Assembly: GCA_005880805.1 (NCBI GenBank)
Contig: VBFZ01000032.1
Span: 1 to 5,213, forward strand
Source: Chloroflexota bacterium
Lineage (GTDB): Bacteria; Chloroflexota; Limnocylindria; Limnocylindrales; CSP1-4
Direction: 5' to 3'
Length of the DNA: 5,213 nucleotides
The translations under genes were made by a program, and so were the position numbers. The first letter of the stretch is position 1, and each line of letters opens with the position of its first letter. This document shows, in pieces, positions 1 through 5,213 of this stretch. Below the pieces are notes generated by a model. It made no database searches and was not told the DNA's origin. It saw nothing but the letters and a program-made list of their open reading frames with translations.

Positions 1-1623
1 TTCGCCCGTACGCTCGATGCCGGGACTGCGCAACTGGAAGAGGCGCTGAAGCCTCTTGCGACCGCAGATCGGCTTGTCGGCCGCTCCCCCGAGGAACTGC
101 CTCCGGATGCGTCCGTCCTCCCGGGCGACGTCGCCTTCAAGCTGCACGACACATACGGCTTCCCGATCGACCTGACGATCGAGCTGGCCGCCGAGTATGG
201 GGTCACCGTCGATCGCACCGGCTTCGACCGGGCGCTTGCGGAGCAGCGTGAGCGCAGCCGGCGTGGTCGGAAGGTCGAGCTGAGCAGGCAGGCCAGGGAA
301 ACCGGCCTGTACGAGTCGATCCTGCACGCGCGCGGCGAGACGAAGTTCCTCGGCTACGAAACGACGAGCGCGGAGGGCCGGGTGGTGGCCGTCCTTCGCG
401 ACGGCCTGGAGTTCGATGAGCTGACCGGCCAGGGAGAGGCCGAGATCATCCTCGACCAGACGCCCTTCTACGCAGAGGGCGGCGGGCAGATCGGCGACAA
501 GGGCGAGCTGCGTGAGGCCGGCGGCGGCTCCTCGCTGTTCACCGTGCGCGATACCCAGCGGCCGGTTCCGGGCCTCATCGTGCATCGAGGCCTGCTCCAC
601 GGCCGGCTCAGGGTGGCGGAGGCGGTCTCCGCCGAGGTCGATTCGGACCGGCGCGAGCGCACGATGCGCAACCACACGGGCACACACCTTCTGCACCGTG
701 CGCTGCGGAACGTGGTCGGCGAGCGAGCGAGGCAGGCCGGTTCCCTCGTCACGCCGGACTACCTGCGCTTCGACTTCCCGCTCGACCGCGCGGTCACGAA
801 CCAGGAGCTGCGGGAGATCGAGTCCGAGGTCCGGCGGATCGTCCGCGAGGATCGCGCGGTCACCTGGAGCTACATGTCCATGCCCGAAGCCATCGACGCT
901 GGCGCCGATGCGTTCTTCGACGAGAAATACGGCGAGCAGGTGCGAACGGTGCGCGTTGAGGGTTACAGCCACGAGCTGTGCGGCGGAACGCACGTTCGGG
1001 CCACGGGGCAGATCGGAGGCTTCCTGATCACCGGGGAGCGGAGCATCGGCTCGGGGATGCGACGCATCGAGGCACTGACCGGCGACGGCGCAGATGCCCA
1101 CGTCGACGAACGGCTGCGGCTGCTGGAGATCACAGCCCGCGTTGCGGGAGCGCAATCGGTCGAATCCGTGCCGGATCGGGTGGCGGCGTTGCAGGAAGAG
1201 CTGCGCGAGGCCCGGCGCCGTCTGCGAGCGGGAGCCGGATCGATCCCGAAACCGGGCCAGCTCGCCGACCGTGTCACGGAGGTTGGCGCCGGCGTCACCC
1301 TCCTGACGTTCGCCGCTCCGTTCGAGTCGGCCGATGCGATGAAGGCGTTCGCCAAGGATGCGTCGGCGGCACTCCACCCGAGCGTCACGGCCGTCGGTCT
1401 GGACGCCGACGAGCCACAGATCTTCGTCACCGTCGATGCGGCCGGGGTGAAGCGCGGACTATCAGCCGGAGCGCTCGTCCAGGGAGTTGTTGGCCGTATC
1501 CAGGGCAAGGGTGGCGGACGGCCCGAAATGGCCCAGGGCCGGGGGACCCGTCGAGAGGGCCTGCCCGAGGCCCTGGCGGCCATCGAGTCCGCCGTTCGAG
1601 CGCGTCTGCAGCCGCCCGCGTAG
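1..1623 (+). CDS. alaS: Alanyl-tRNA synthetase, C-terminal 540 residues (5' end outside window)
   Basis: This enzyme charges tRNA-Ala with alanine in the cytoplasm and hydrolyses mischarged Ser- or Gly-tRNA-Ala. Frame 1 is open from the first base to the TAG at 1621-1623. In partial numbering, KLHDTYGFPIDLT (from residue 47) marks the end of the aminoacylation/tRNA-binding part, and FYAEGGGQIGD (156-166) the beta-barrel before the editing domain. HTGTH (H225, H229) and CGGTH (C327, H331) form the editing metal site. Their spacing equals that of E. coli His564/His568/Cys666/His670, so the window starts near E. coli residue 340 and no large indel is present. A short charged coiled coil (about 390-411) leads to the C-Ala/DHHA1 domain with GGGRPEMAQ (from 504). 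All key residues are intact, so the gene looks functional. The next gene begins directly after the stop codon. The missing N-terminal third is only cut by the window edge. Confidence 0.97.
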   Translation, partial: FARTLDAGTAQLEEALKPLATADRLVGRSPEELPPDASVLPGDVAFKLHDTYGFPIDLTIELAAEYGVTVDRTGFDRALAEQRERSRRGRKVELSRQARETGLYESILHARGETKFLGYETTSAEGRVVAVLRDGLEFDELTGQGEAEIILDQTPFYAEGGGQIGDKGELREAGGGSSLFTVRDTQRPVPGLIVHRGLLHGRLRVAEAVSAEVDSDRRERTMRNHTGTHLLHRALRNVVGERARQAGSLVTPDYLRFDFPLDRAVTNQELREIESEVRRIVREDRAVTWSYMSMPEAIDAGADAFFDEKYGEQVRTVRVEGYSHELCGGTHVRATGQIGGFLITGERSIGSGMRRIEALTGDGADAHVDERLRLLEITARVAGAQSVESVPDRVAALQEELREARRRLRAGAGSIPKPGQLADRVTEVGAGVTLLTFAAPFESADAMKAFAKDASAALHPSVTAVGLDADEPQIFVTVDAAGVKRGLSAGALVQGVVGRIQGKGGGRPEMAQGRGTRREGLPEALAAIESAVRARLQPPA

Positions 1624-2886
1624 ATGGCGTTCTGGCGCCGCATCTGGCAGCGGGATGACGAGGCTGCCCTTGCGGCGTGCACGGCCCTCGACATCGGGAC
1701 GGAATTCGCGAAGGCGCTCGTCTTCGAGATCGACGAGACCGGCCACGGCACGGTCCGCGGTGTCGGTCGCAAGCGGCAGGGGCTCTCGCACATGCAGTCC
1801 GGCACGGTGGCCGACATTGCCGCGGTCGTCGACAACTGCTCGGTCGCGCTGCAGGAAGCCGAGGAGATGGCCGGCTTCCGGCCGTCGCAGGTCGTCATCG
1901 GCATCGCCGGGGAGCTGGTCAAGGGCTTTACCACGTCCCACTCGCAGGAGCGTCGCAAACCAGATCTTCCGATCAGCGAGGCGGAGCTCCAGAAACTGAT
2001 CGACAGCGTCCAGCGCGAGGCGCTGCGCGAGGCCGAGCGGGCAATCACGTGGGAGACCGGCCTGCCGCACGTGGACGTCCGGCTCGTGCACGCCGCCATC
2101 ACCGCCGCCTCGATCGACGGCTACGCCCTGACCAACCCGGTCGGCTTCCAGGGCCGGCACGTGCAGATCAGCATCTTCAACGCCTTCGCGCCGCTCGTGC
2201 ACCTTGGGGCGCTGCAGAGCGTGGCGTCACAGCTGGACCTCGAGCTGCTGGAGGTCGTGGCCGAGCCGTACGCGGTGTCGAGGGTGCTCGGCTCGGACCT
2301 GGTCAGGCAGGCGGGGGCCGTGTTCATCGACGTTGGCGGCGGCACGACCGACGTGGCGTTGGTCCGGCAGGGCGGCATCGAAGGGACGCGAATGTTCGCG
2401 CTTGGCGGTCGCGCCTTCACGAAGTCGCTGGCTGACCGGCTCGACCTGCCCTTTCCACGGGCCGAGGCCATCAAGATCGACCACGCGCGCGGTTTGCCGG
2501 TCGAGCGCGCGGAAGAGGTCGCGAAGATCGTCTCCGACGATGTCTCGGTCTGGGCCGCGGGCGTCGAGCTGGTCACGGAGGAGCTTGCGGGCGGCGAGCA
2601 GCTACCGGGCCGGATCTACCTCTGCGGTGGCGGATCGAGACTTCCGGCGATCCGCGACGCACTGGCCGCCGACCGGTTCTGGAAGCGCCTCCCGTTCAGC
2701 CGGCCGCCCGAGGTGACCGTGATGTCGCCCGACCAGGTCGAATCGATCGAGGACGCGACGAAGCTCCTCGTCGACCAGCAGGACGTCACGCCCCTCGGGC
2801 TCGCGTACCAGGCAATCGAGCTGCAGGCCCAGGAGGATCCGCTCGACATGGCGCTGCGGCGCGTCCTGCGCGCCATGAAGGTCTAG
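1624..2886 (+). CDS. FtsA/PilM-family actin-like ATPase (cell division FtsA-like protein)
   Basis: The 420-residue protein has the ASKHA (actin/Hsp70/sugar kinase) signature in order. LDIGTEFAKAL (22-32) is the phosphate-1 loop, IDVGGGTTDVAL (235-246) phosphate-2, and CGGGSRLPAI (334-343) the adenosine motif. Residues about 93-185 form an FtsA/PilM-type SHS2 (1C) insertion ending in DGYALTNPVGFQG, which resembles the DG..NPVG..G stretch of FtsA; length also fits FtsA. FtsA tethers FtsZ to the membrane, whereas PilM binds PilN. The N-terminus (MAFWRRIWQR) and C-terminus (LDMALRRVLRAMKV) are both short, basic and amphipathic, as expected of membrane-binding helices (inference). The ATG follows the alaS TAG with zero spacing and no clear Shine-Dalgarno, so translation probably depends on coupling or read-on from alaS. 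No ftsZ or ftsQ is adjacent, so it may be a paralogue rather than the division FtsA; I give no symbol. Fold assignment is secure, exact role open. Confidence 0.9.
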   Translation: MAFWRRIWQRDDEAALAACTALDIGTEFAKALVFEIDETGHGTVRGVGRKRQGLSHMQSGTVADIAAVVDNCSVALQEAEEMAGFRPSQVVIGIAGELVKGFTTSHSQERRKPDLPISEAELQKLIDSVQREALREAERAITWETGLPHVDVRLVHAAITAASIDGYALTNPVGFQGRHVQISIFNAFAPLVHLGALQSVASQLDLELLEVVAEPYAVSRVLGSDLVRQAGAVFIDVGGGTTDVALVRQGGIEGTRMFALGGRAFTKSLADRLDLPFPRAEAIKIDHARGLPVERAEEVAKIVSDDVSVWAAGVELVTEELAGGEQLPGRIYLCGGGSRLPAIRDALAADRFWKRLPFSRPPEVTVMSPDQVESIEDATKLLVDQQDVTPLGLAYQAIELQAQEDPLDMALRRVLRAMKV

Positions 2887-2937
2887 ACGAGGCCTGTTGG
2901 CTGATCGGCCGCCTTGTCCGTGACCTGGCCCCGTCTT

Positions 2938-2955
2938 GATGCTGCCAGCAGCATC
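2938..2955. repeat. 18-bp perfect inverted repeat (possible terminator stem or operator)
   Basis: GATGCTGC-CA-GCAGCATC is a perfect 8+8 bp dyad with a 2-base spacer; as RNA it folds to a 7-bp stem with a CCAG tetraloop. It begins 52 bases after the stop of the FtsA-like gene and lies 79 bases before the possible leader ORF. No T-run follows (next bases are GCGGCGTGAA), so it is not a classical intrinsic terminator. A T-less terminator, an mRNA 3'-end stabiliser or a protein-binding operator are all possible. Confidence 0.5.
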
Positions 2956-2979
2956 GCGGCGTGAATCGCCCGCCTACCG

Positions 2980-2992
2980 CCCCGCGGCGGGG
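2980..2992. repeat. Short GC hairpin in front of the candidate promoter
   Basis: CCCCG-CGG-CGGGG forms a 5-bp all-GC stem with a 3-base loop. Two further C-G pairs are possible if one G bulges. It sits where a -35 element would lie for the TAAGCT box at 3003-3008 and has no T-run after it. In such GC-rich DNA a hairpin this short can arise by chance, so its role is uncertain. Confidence 0.25.
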
Positions 2993-3002
2993 GGCTCGAC
3001 GC

Positions 3003-3008
3003 TAAGCT
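3003..3008 (+). promoter_or_regulatory. Candidate -10 box (TAAGCT) for a leaderless transcript
   Basis: TAAGCT fits the TAnnnT -10 pattern and ends 8 bases before the ATG at 3017, which would place transcription initiation at or next to that ATG. This is the spacing seen for leaderless genes in several GC-rich phyla. No TTGACA-like -35 is present at 16-18 bases upstream. It is the only promoter-like site I see in the gap between the FtsA-like and membrane-protein genes. Confidence 0.35.
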
Positions 3009-3016
3009 CTGGTCTC

Positions 3017-3094
3017 ATGGATTCACGCCCTGGCGATCGTGGGTGCGCGCCGATGCTCGAGGCCGGGGCGCTGATGCCCGAGGGTGCGCGCTGA
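3017..3094 (+). CDS. Possible 25-codon leader ORF overlapping the next gene
   Basis: An ORF of 25 codons starts at ATG 3017 and stops with TGA at 3092-3094. The final A of its stop is the first base of the next gene's ATG (TGATG), the classic layout for translational coupling. The peptide begins MDSRPGDRGCAPM and ends LMPEGAR; it has further in-frame Met codons at positions 13 and 20. It has no Shine-Dalgarno but follows a TAnnnT box by 8 bases, consistent with leaderless translation. I recognise no homology, and no run of one amino acid suggests attenuation. A 25-codon open frame is not improbable by chance in GC-rich DNA, so this may simply be 5' untranslated sequence. Confidence 0.35.
   Translation: MDSRPGDRGCAPMLEAGALMPEGAR
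3080..3084 (+). promoter_or_regulatory. Ribosome binding site supporting the ATG at 3094
   Basis: GAGGG ends 9 bases before the ATG at 3094, a slightly long but workable Shine-Dalgarno spacing. It helps choose ATG 3094 over the upstream in-frame GTG at 3043, which has no such element and would add an Arg/Gly/Ala-rich 17-residue extension unlike the conserved-looking N-terminus MAGVIYLDIDDEI. Confidence 0.45.
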
Positions 3095-4854
3095 TGGCGG
3101 GCGTCATCTACCTCGACATCGACGACGAGATCACCTCCGCCGCGGCGCGAATCCGGGCCGCCGACGAGGCCCGTGTCGCGCTGGTCCTGCCGGCCGGCTC
3201 GCGGGTCGCCACCTCGCGGATCAACTTCCGGCTGCTCGCGCGCGAGGCGCAGGCACGGAATCGAGCCCTTTCGATCGTGGCGCCGGAGGGCTCCGCGAGG
3301 TCCCTGGCCGCGTCGGCGGGACTGCCGGCGTTCGCCACGGTCGCCGAATTCGAGGAGGCGCACGGGAAACCCGCTTCCACGCCCGCCGCCGAGCTGGAGG
3401 GCGACCTGGACGGCGAGCCGGACGGCTTCGCGAGCGCCATCGCGCAGCCCGACAATGTTGGCCAGACGGCGATCCTGACACCCGTTCCCGCCGGACCCCA
3501 GACGGCGGCGCGTGAGCGACCGCGTGCCTTCGCCACGGGACCCGATGTCCGTTCACGACCCGTCGTCGAGCCCGGACGACGCCGCGTGAGCGGACGTCTC
3601 ATCGCGCTGGTGGCCATCCTGGCGCTTACGGGGATCGTCGTCGCCGTCGGCGCCTACCTGTTGCTGCCGAGCGCGTCGATCGTCATTACGCCGCGCACGG
3701 AATCGCTCGGGCCACTCGACCTCACCGTTCGCGCGGACCCGGCCGCGCAGCAGGCCGATCCAGCGGCCGGTGTCGTGCCCGCCCAACAGGCGTCGATCCC
3801 GCTCACGGCCACGGGCGAGTTCAGCTCGACCGACAAGAAGGTCCGGGAGACGAAGGCGACCGGCCGAGTCCGGTTTACCAGCCGGAACACGGCGTCCAAG
3901 GTGACCATCCCCGCGGGCACGCAGGTATCGACGAGCAGCGGCGTGGTCTTCGTGACCACCCAGGCTGTGACGGTTCCGAGGGCTGTCTTCATCCCGCCAA
4001 CGCCCGGTATCGCCGATGCACCGATCCAGGCCGTTGCCAAGGGCACAAGCGGCAACGTGGATGCGGGCACGATTACTCATGTCTCGACGTCGGTTCAGGC
4101 GCAGCTCGTCAACAGCGAGGATCCCGTGAACAACGAGCAGCCGACCACCGGGGGCACGCATACGGAGAAGAAAGTCGTCGGGCAGAAGGACGTCGACGGC
4201 GCCGTGGCGACTCTGAAGAAGTCGCTGACCACCCAGCTCGACGCTGCGGTCGACGACCCGCAGCGGCTGCCGGCCGGCACGACCGCGTTCCCCGACACGA
4301 AGGCGATGACTGAACCGGTGCCCAGCAGCGATCCGGCCACCCTCGTTGGCAAGGAAATCGAGAAGTTCACGCTGGGAATGACCGCCACGGGTACCGTCAC
4401 AGGGGTCGATCAAACGCAGGTCCAGCAGCTCGCCGAGCAGCGAATCAGGGGCGGTGTCGATGGCCAGCACGATCTCGTGGCGGGTTCGGTCAGCGTCAAG
4501 GTCGGCGCCGGCAGCGTTCAGGGCTCGACCGTGACCTTTCCCGTGACTGCGACCGCCCGGCAGGTCAAGCGGCTGGACCTCGACAAGCTGCGCGACGAGG
4601 TCAAGGGCCGCCGGCTCGACGAGGCGCGAACCATCCTGGAGCCCTACGGCGACGTCGCGATCGACGTCTGGCCGTCGTACGTCTCGGTGATCCCGAGCTT
4701 CGACTTCCGGCTCGATCTGCGTGTCGCCAACGAGGTTGCCACCGAGCAGCCCGGGCCGGGCCGGAGCACGTCTTCGCCTAGCGCGCCCGCTTCACGTTCG
4801 CCTACCGGCTCACGCTCGCCTGCCGGCTCACGGGCCCCGAGCCCGTCGCCGTGA
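3094..4854 (+). CDS. Single-pass membrane protein with baseplate-J-like exterior domain
   Basis: The 586-residue protein has three parts. Residues 1-90 look like an alpha/beta domain (MAGVIYLDIDDEI, then ALVLPAGSRVATSRINFRLL, then LSIVAPEG and SLAASAGLPAFATV), followed by a Pro/Ala-rich linker. RRRVSGR then precedes one transmembrane helix (about 169-191), so the positive-inside rule puts the N-terminus in the cytosol. The exterior includes a baseplate J/gp47-like stretch (about 256-350: TGRVRFTSRN, TIPAGTQVSTSSGVVF), a C-terminal domain with DVWPSYVSVIPSFDF (from 525) and a Ser/Pro/Arg tail (551-586). The whole protein lacks cysteine. Databases often call such proteins baseplate J family, but one transmembrane helix and housekeeping neighbours argue against a phage role. 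From memory, a similar N-terminal domain (DDEIT, S..N..LL, LA...G) recurs in Chloroflexota and Patescibacteria hypothetical proteins. Function unknown; an envelope role with the preceding FtsA-like ATPase is inference. The gene overlaps ruvX by four bases. Confidence 0.85.
   Translation: MAGVIYLDIDDEITSAAARIRAADEARVALVLPAGSRVATSRINFRLLAREAQARNRALSIVAPEGSARSLAASAGLPAFATVAEFEEAHGKPASTPAAELEGDLDGEPDGFASAIAQPDNVGQTAILTPVPAGPQTAARERPRAFATGPDVRSRPVVEPGRRRVSGRLIALVAILALTGIVVAVGAYLLLPSASIVITPRTESLGPLDLTVRADPAAQQADPAAGVVPAQQASIPLTATGEFSSTDKKVRETKATGRVRFTSRNTASKVTIPAGTQVSTSSGVVFVTTQAVTVPRAVFIPPTPGIADAPIQAVAKGTSGNVDAGTITHVSTSVQAQLVNSEDPVNNEQPTTGGTHTEKKVVGQKDVDGAVATLKKSLTTQLDAAVDDPQRLPAGTTAFPDTKAMTEPVPSSDPATLVGKEIEKFTLGMTATGTVTGVDQTQVQQLAEQRIRGGVDGQHDLVAGSVSVKVGAGSVQGSTVTFPVTATARQVKRLDLDKLRDEVKGRRLDEARTILEPYGDVAIDVWPSYVSVIPSFDFRLDLRVANEVATEQPGPGRSTSSPSAPASRSPTGSRSPAGSRAPSPSP
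4792..4845 (+). repeat. 18-bp imperfect tandem repeat coding the Ser/Pro/Arg tail
   Basis: TCACGTTCGCCTACCGGC (4792-4809) is followed directly by TCACGCTCGCCTGCCGGC (4810-4827), differing at two positions. A third, degraded copy begins TCACGG at 4828. The unit encodes SRSPTG/SRSPAG, then SRAPSP. The repeat lies in the disordered tail of the membrane protein, just before the ruvX start. Unit number could vary among strains through slippage without shifting the frame, since the unit is six codons long. Confidence 0.7.
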
Positions 4855-5213
4855 CGGCAATCCTGGGTATCGATCTCGGGGAACGCCGGATCGGGGTCGC
4901 GGTCGCCGAGGGCGACCCGCCGCACGCCTTCCCGCTGACGACCCTCCAACGCCGGGCTAATCCTGCCGAGGACGCACAGCTCCTCACGGAAATCCTTCAC
5001 GCCCGCGACATCGGCGAGCTCGTCGTCGGGCTGCCGTTGGAGGCGTCAGGCGTCGAAGGACCGCAGGCGAAGGCCACCCGTTCGTGGGCCGAAGCCGTCG
5101 CCCGACACGTCGGGCTCCCGCTGACCTACCATGACGAGCGACTCACGAGTCACATCGCCGAGGGACGTCTGCCGCCGATGAAGCGCGGTCGGTCGGGAGG
5201 ACCGCCGAGCACA
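4851..5213 (+). CDS. ruvX: RuvX/YqgF RNase-H-fold nuclease, N-terminal 121 residues (3' end outside window)
   Basis: RuvX/YqgF is a cytoplasmic RNase-H-fold protein proposed as a Holliday-junction resolvase and shown in E. coli to take part in 16S rRNA 5'-end maturation. ILGIDLGERRIGVAVAEG (4-21) carries the first catalytic Asp (D8). LVVGLPLEASGVEGPQA and the following helix match the family core, and DERLTS (from D95) carries the second acidic motif. The last conserved Asp, near the C-terminus, lies beyond the window; about 20-35 residues are missing. The start is the GTG at 4851, which overlaps the TGA of the preceding gene as GTGA. This implies translational coupling, and no convincing Shine-Dalgarno precedes it. 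Pairing with alaS upstream is a common bacterial arrangement, and mltG often comes next, but that cannot be seen here. Confidence 0.95.
   Translation, partial: MTAILGIDLGERRIGVAVAEGDPPHAFPLTTLQRRANPAEDAQLLTEILHARDIGELVVGLPLEASGVEGPQAKATRSWAEAVARHVGLPLTYHDERLTSHIAEGRLPPMKRGRSGGPPST

Noticed and set aside
382..390. GTG at 382 as the true start of a shorter AlaS-like protein (stand-alone editing domain, AlaX-like)
   Set aside because: The same frame stays open back to base 1 and encodes AlaS sequence there, including the KLHDTYGFP motif, so this is internal to alaS.
963..2102. Long antisense open frame of 379 codons across the alaS-ftsA-like junction
   Set aside because: It lies opposite two clearly real genes, and its translation is Ser/Arg/Ala/Pro-rich with no recognisable motif. 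This is the usual by-product of GC-rich codon bias on the other strand.
2881..2888. Palindrome GTCTAGAC at the stop codon of the FtsA-like gene
   Set aside because: Eight bases, partly formed by the Val codon and TAG stop; too short to distinguish from chance.
3043..3093. GTG at 3043 as the start of the membrane protein
   Set aside because: It would add 17 Arg/Gly/Ala-rich residues with no visible ribosome binding site. ATG 3094 has a GAGGG upstream and begins a sequence that looks like a domain start.
3553..4470. Antisense open frame of 305 codons opposite the membrane-protein gene
   Set aside because: The translation is low-complexity Arg/Gly/Asp-rich with no domain, while the + strand frame has a transmembrane segment, a recognisable fold and coupled neighbours.
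3094..4854. Phage tail or contractile-injection locus, suggested by the baseplate-J-like domain
   Set aside because: There are no tail, sheath, spike, tube or ATPase genes of such systems; the neighbours are alaS and ruvX, and the protein has a transmembrane helix.
4721..4960. Small + strand open frame of 79 codons spanning the end of the membrane-protein gene and the start of ruvX
   Set aside because: It overlaps two well-supported genes in another frame, and its Arg/Pro-rich translation has no recognisable features.
1..5213. CRISPR arrays, tRNA or rRNA genes, insertion sequence ends, riboswitches
   Set aside because: I saw no regularly spaced repeats, cloverleaf-like segments, transposase-like frames or terminal inverted repeats; apart from about 130-210 bases after 2886 the window is protein-coding.

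Overview
The window is uniformly GC-rich, tightly packed and coded entirely on the + strand. It holds the 3' part of alaS, a complete FtsA-type actin-like ATPase gene, a short non-coding gap ending in a possible 25-codon leader ORF, a complete gene for a single-pass membrane protein with a baseplate-J-like exterior, and the 5' part of ruvX (yqgF). The alaS-to-ruvX neighbourhood is common in monoderm bacteria and often continues into mltG. High GC, GTG starts, abutting or overlapping junctions and the style of the two middle proteins suggest a Chloroflexota genome, perhaps of the Limnocylindria/Ellin6529 type. That assignment rests on memory of similar proteins and was not tested by a search. 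Nothing points to a phage, plasmid or transposon.

Layout. Positions 1-1623 encode the last 540 residues of alanyl-tRNA synthetase: the end of the aminoacylation part, the editing domain with its intact HxxxH and CxxxH metal site, a coiled coil and the C-Ala/DHHA1 domain. The alaS stop is followed with no gap by the ATG of the FtsA-like gene (1624-2886). After it, 2887-3016 is non-coding and carries an 18-bp dyad (2938-2955), a GC hairpin (2980-2992) and a TAnnnT-type -10 (3003-3008). A possible leaderless leader ORF (3017-3094) follows and overlaps, through TGATG, the start of the membrane-protein gene (3094-4854). That gene overlaps ruvX by GTGA (4851-4854), and ruvX runs off the window edge.

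How the genes may work together. alaS and ruvX are housekeeping genes for tRNA charging and for a RuvX/YqgF nuclease-fold protein acting in rRNA processing or DNA repair. The two genes between them look like a module: a cytosolic actin-fold ATPase with possible membrane-binding helices at both ends, next to a bitopic membrane protein with a cytosolic alpha/beta domain, one transmembrane helix and a large cysteine-free exterior. The arrangement resembles PilM-PilN, or FtsA with its bitopic division partners, so an envelope-linked complex is a reasonable hypothesis. It is the most interesting thing in the window. The non-coding gap suggests that the membrane-protein gene and ruvX may also have their own promoter.
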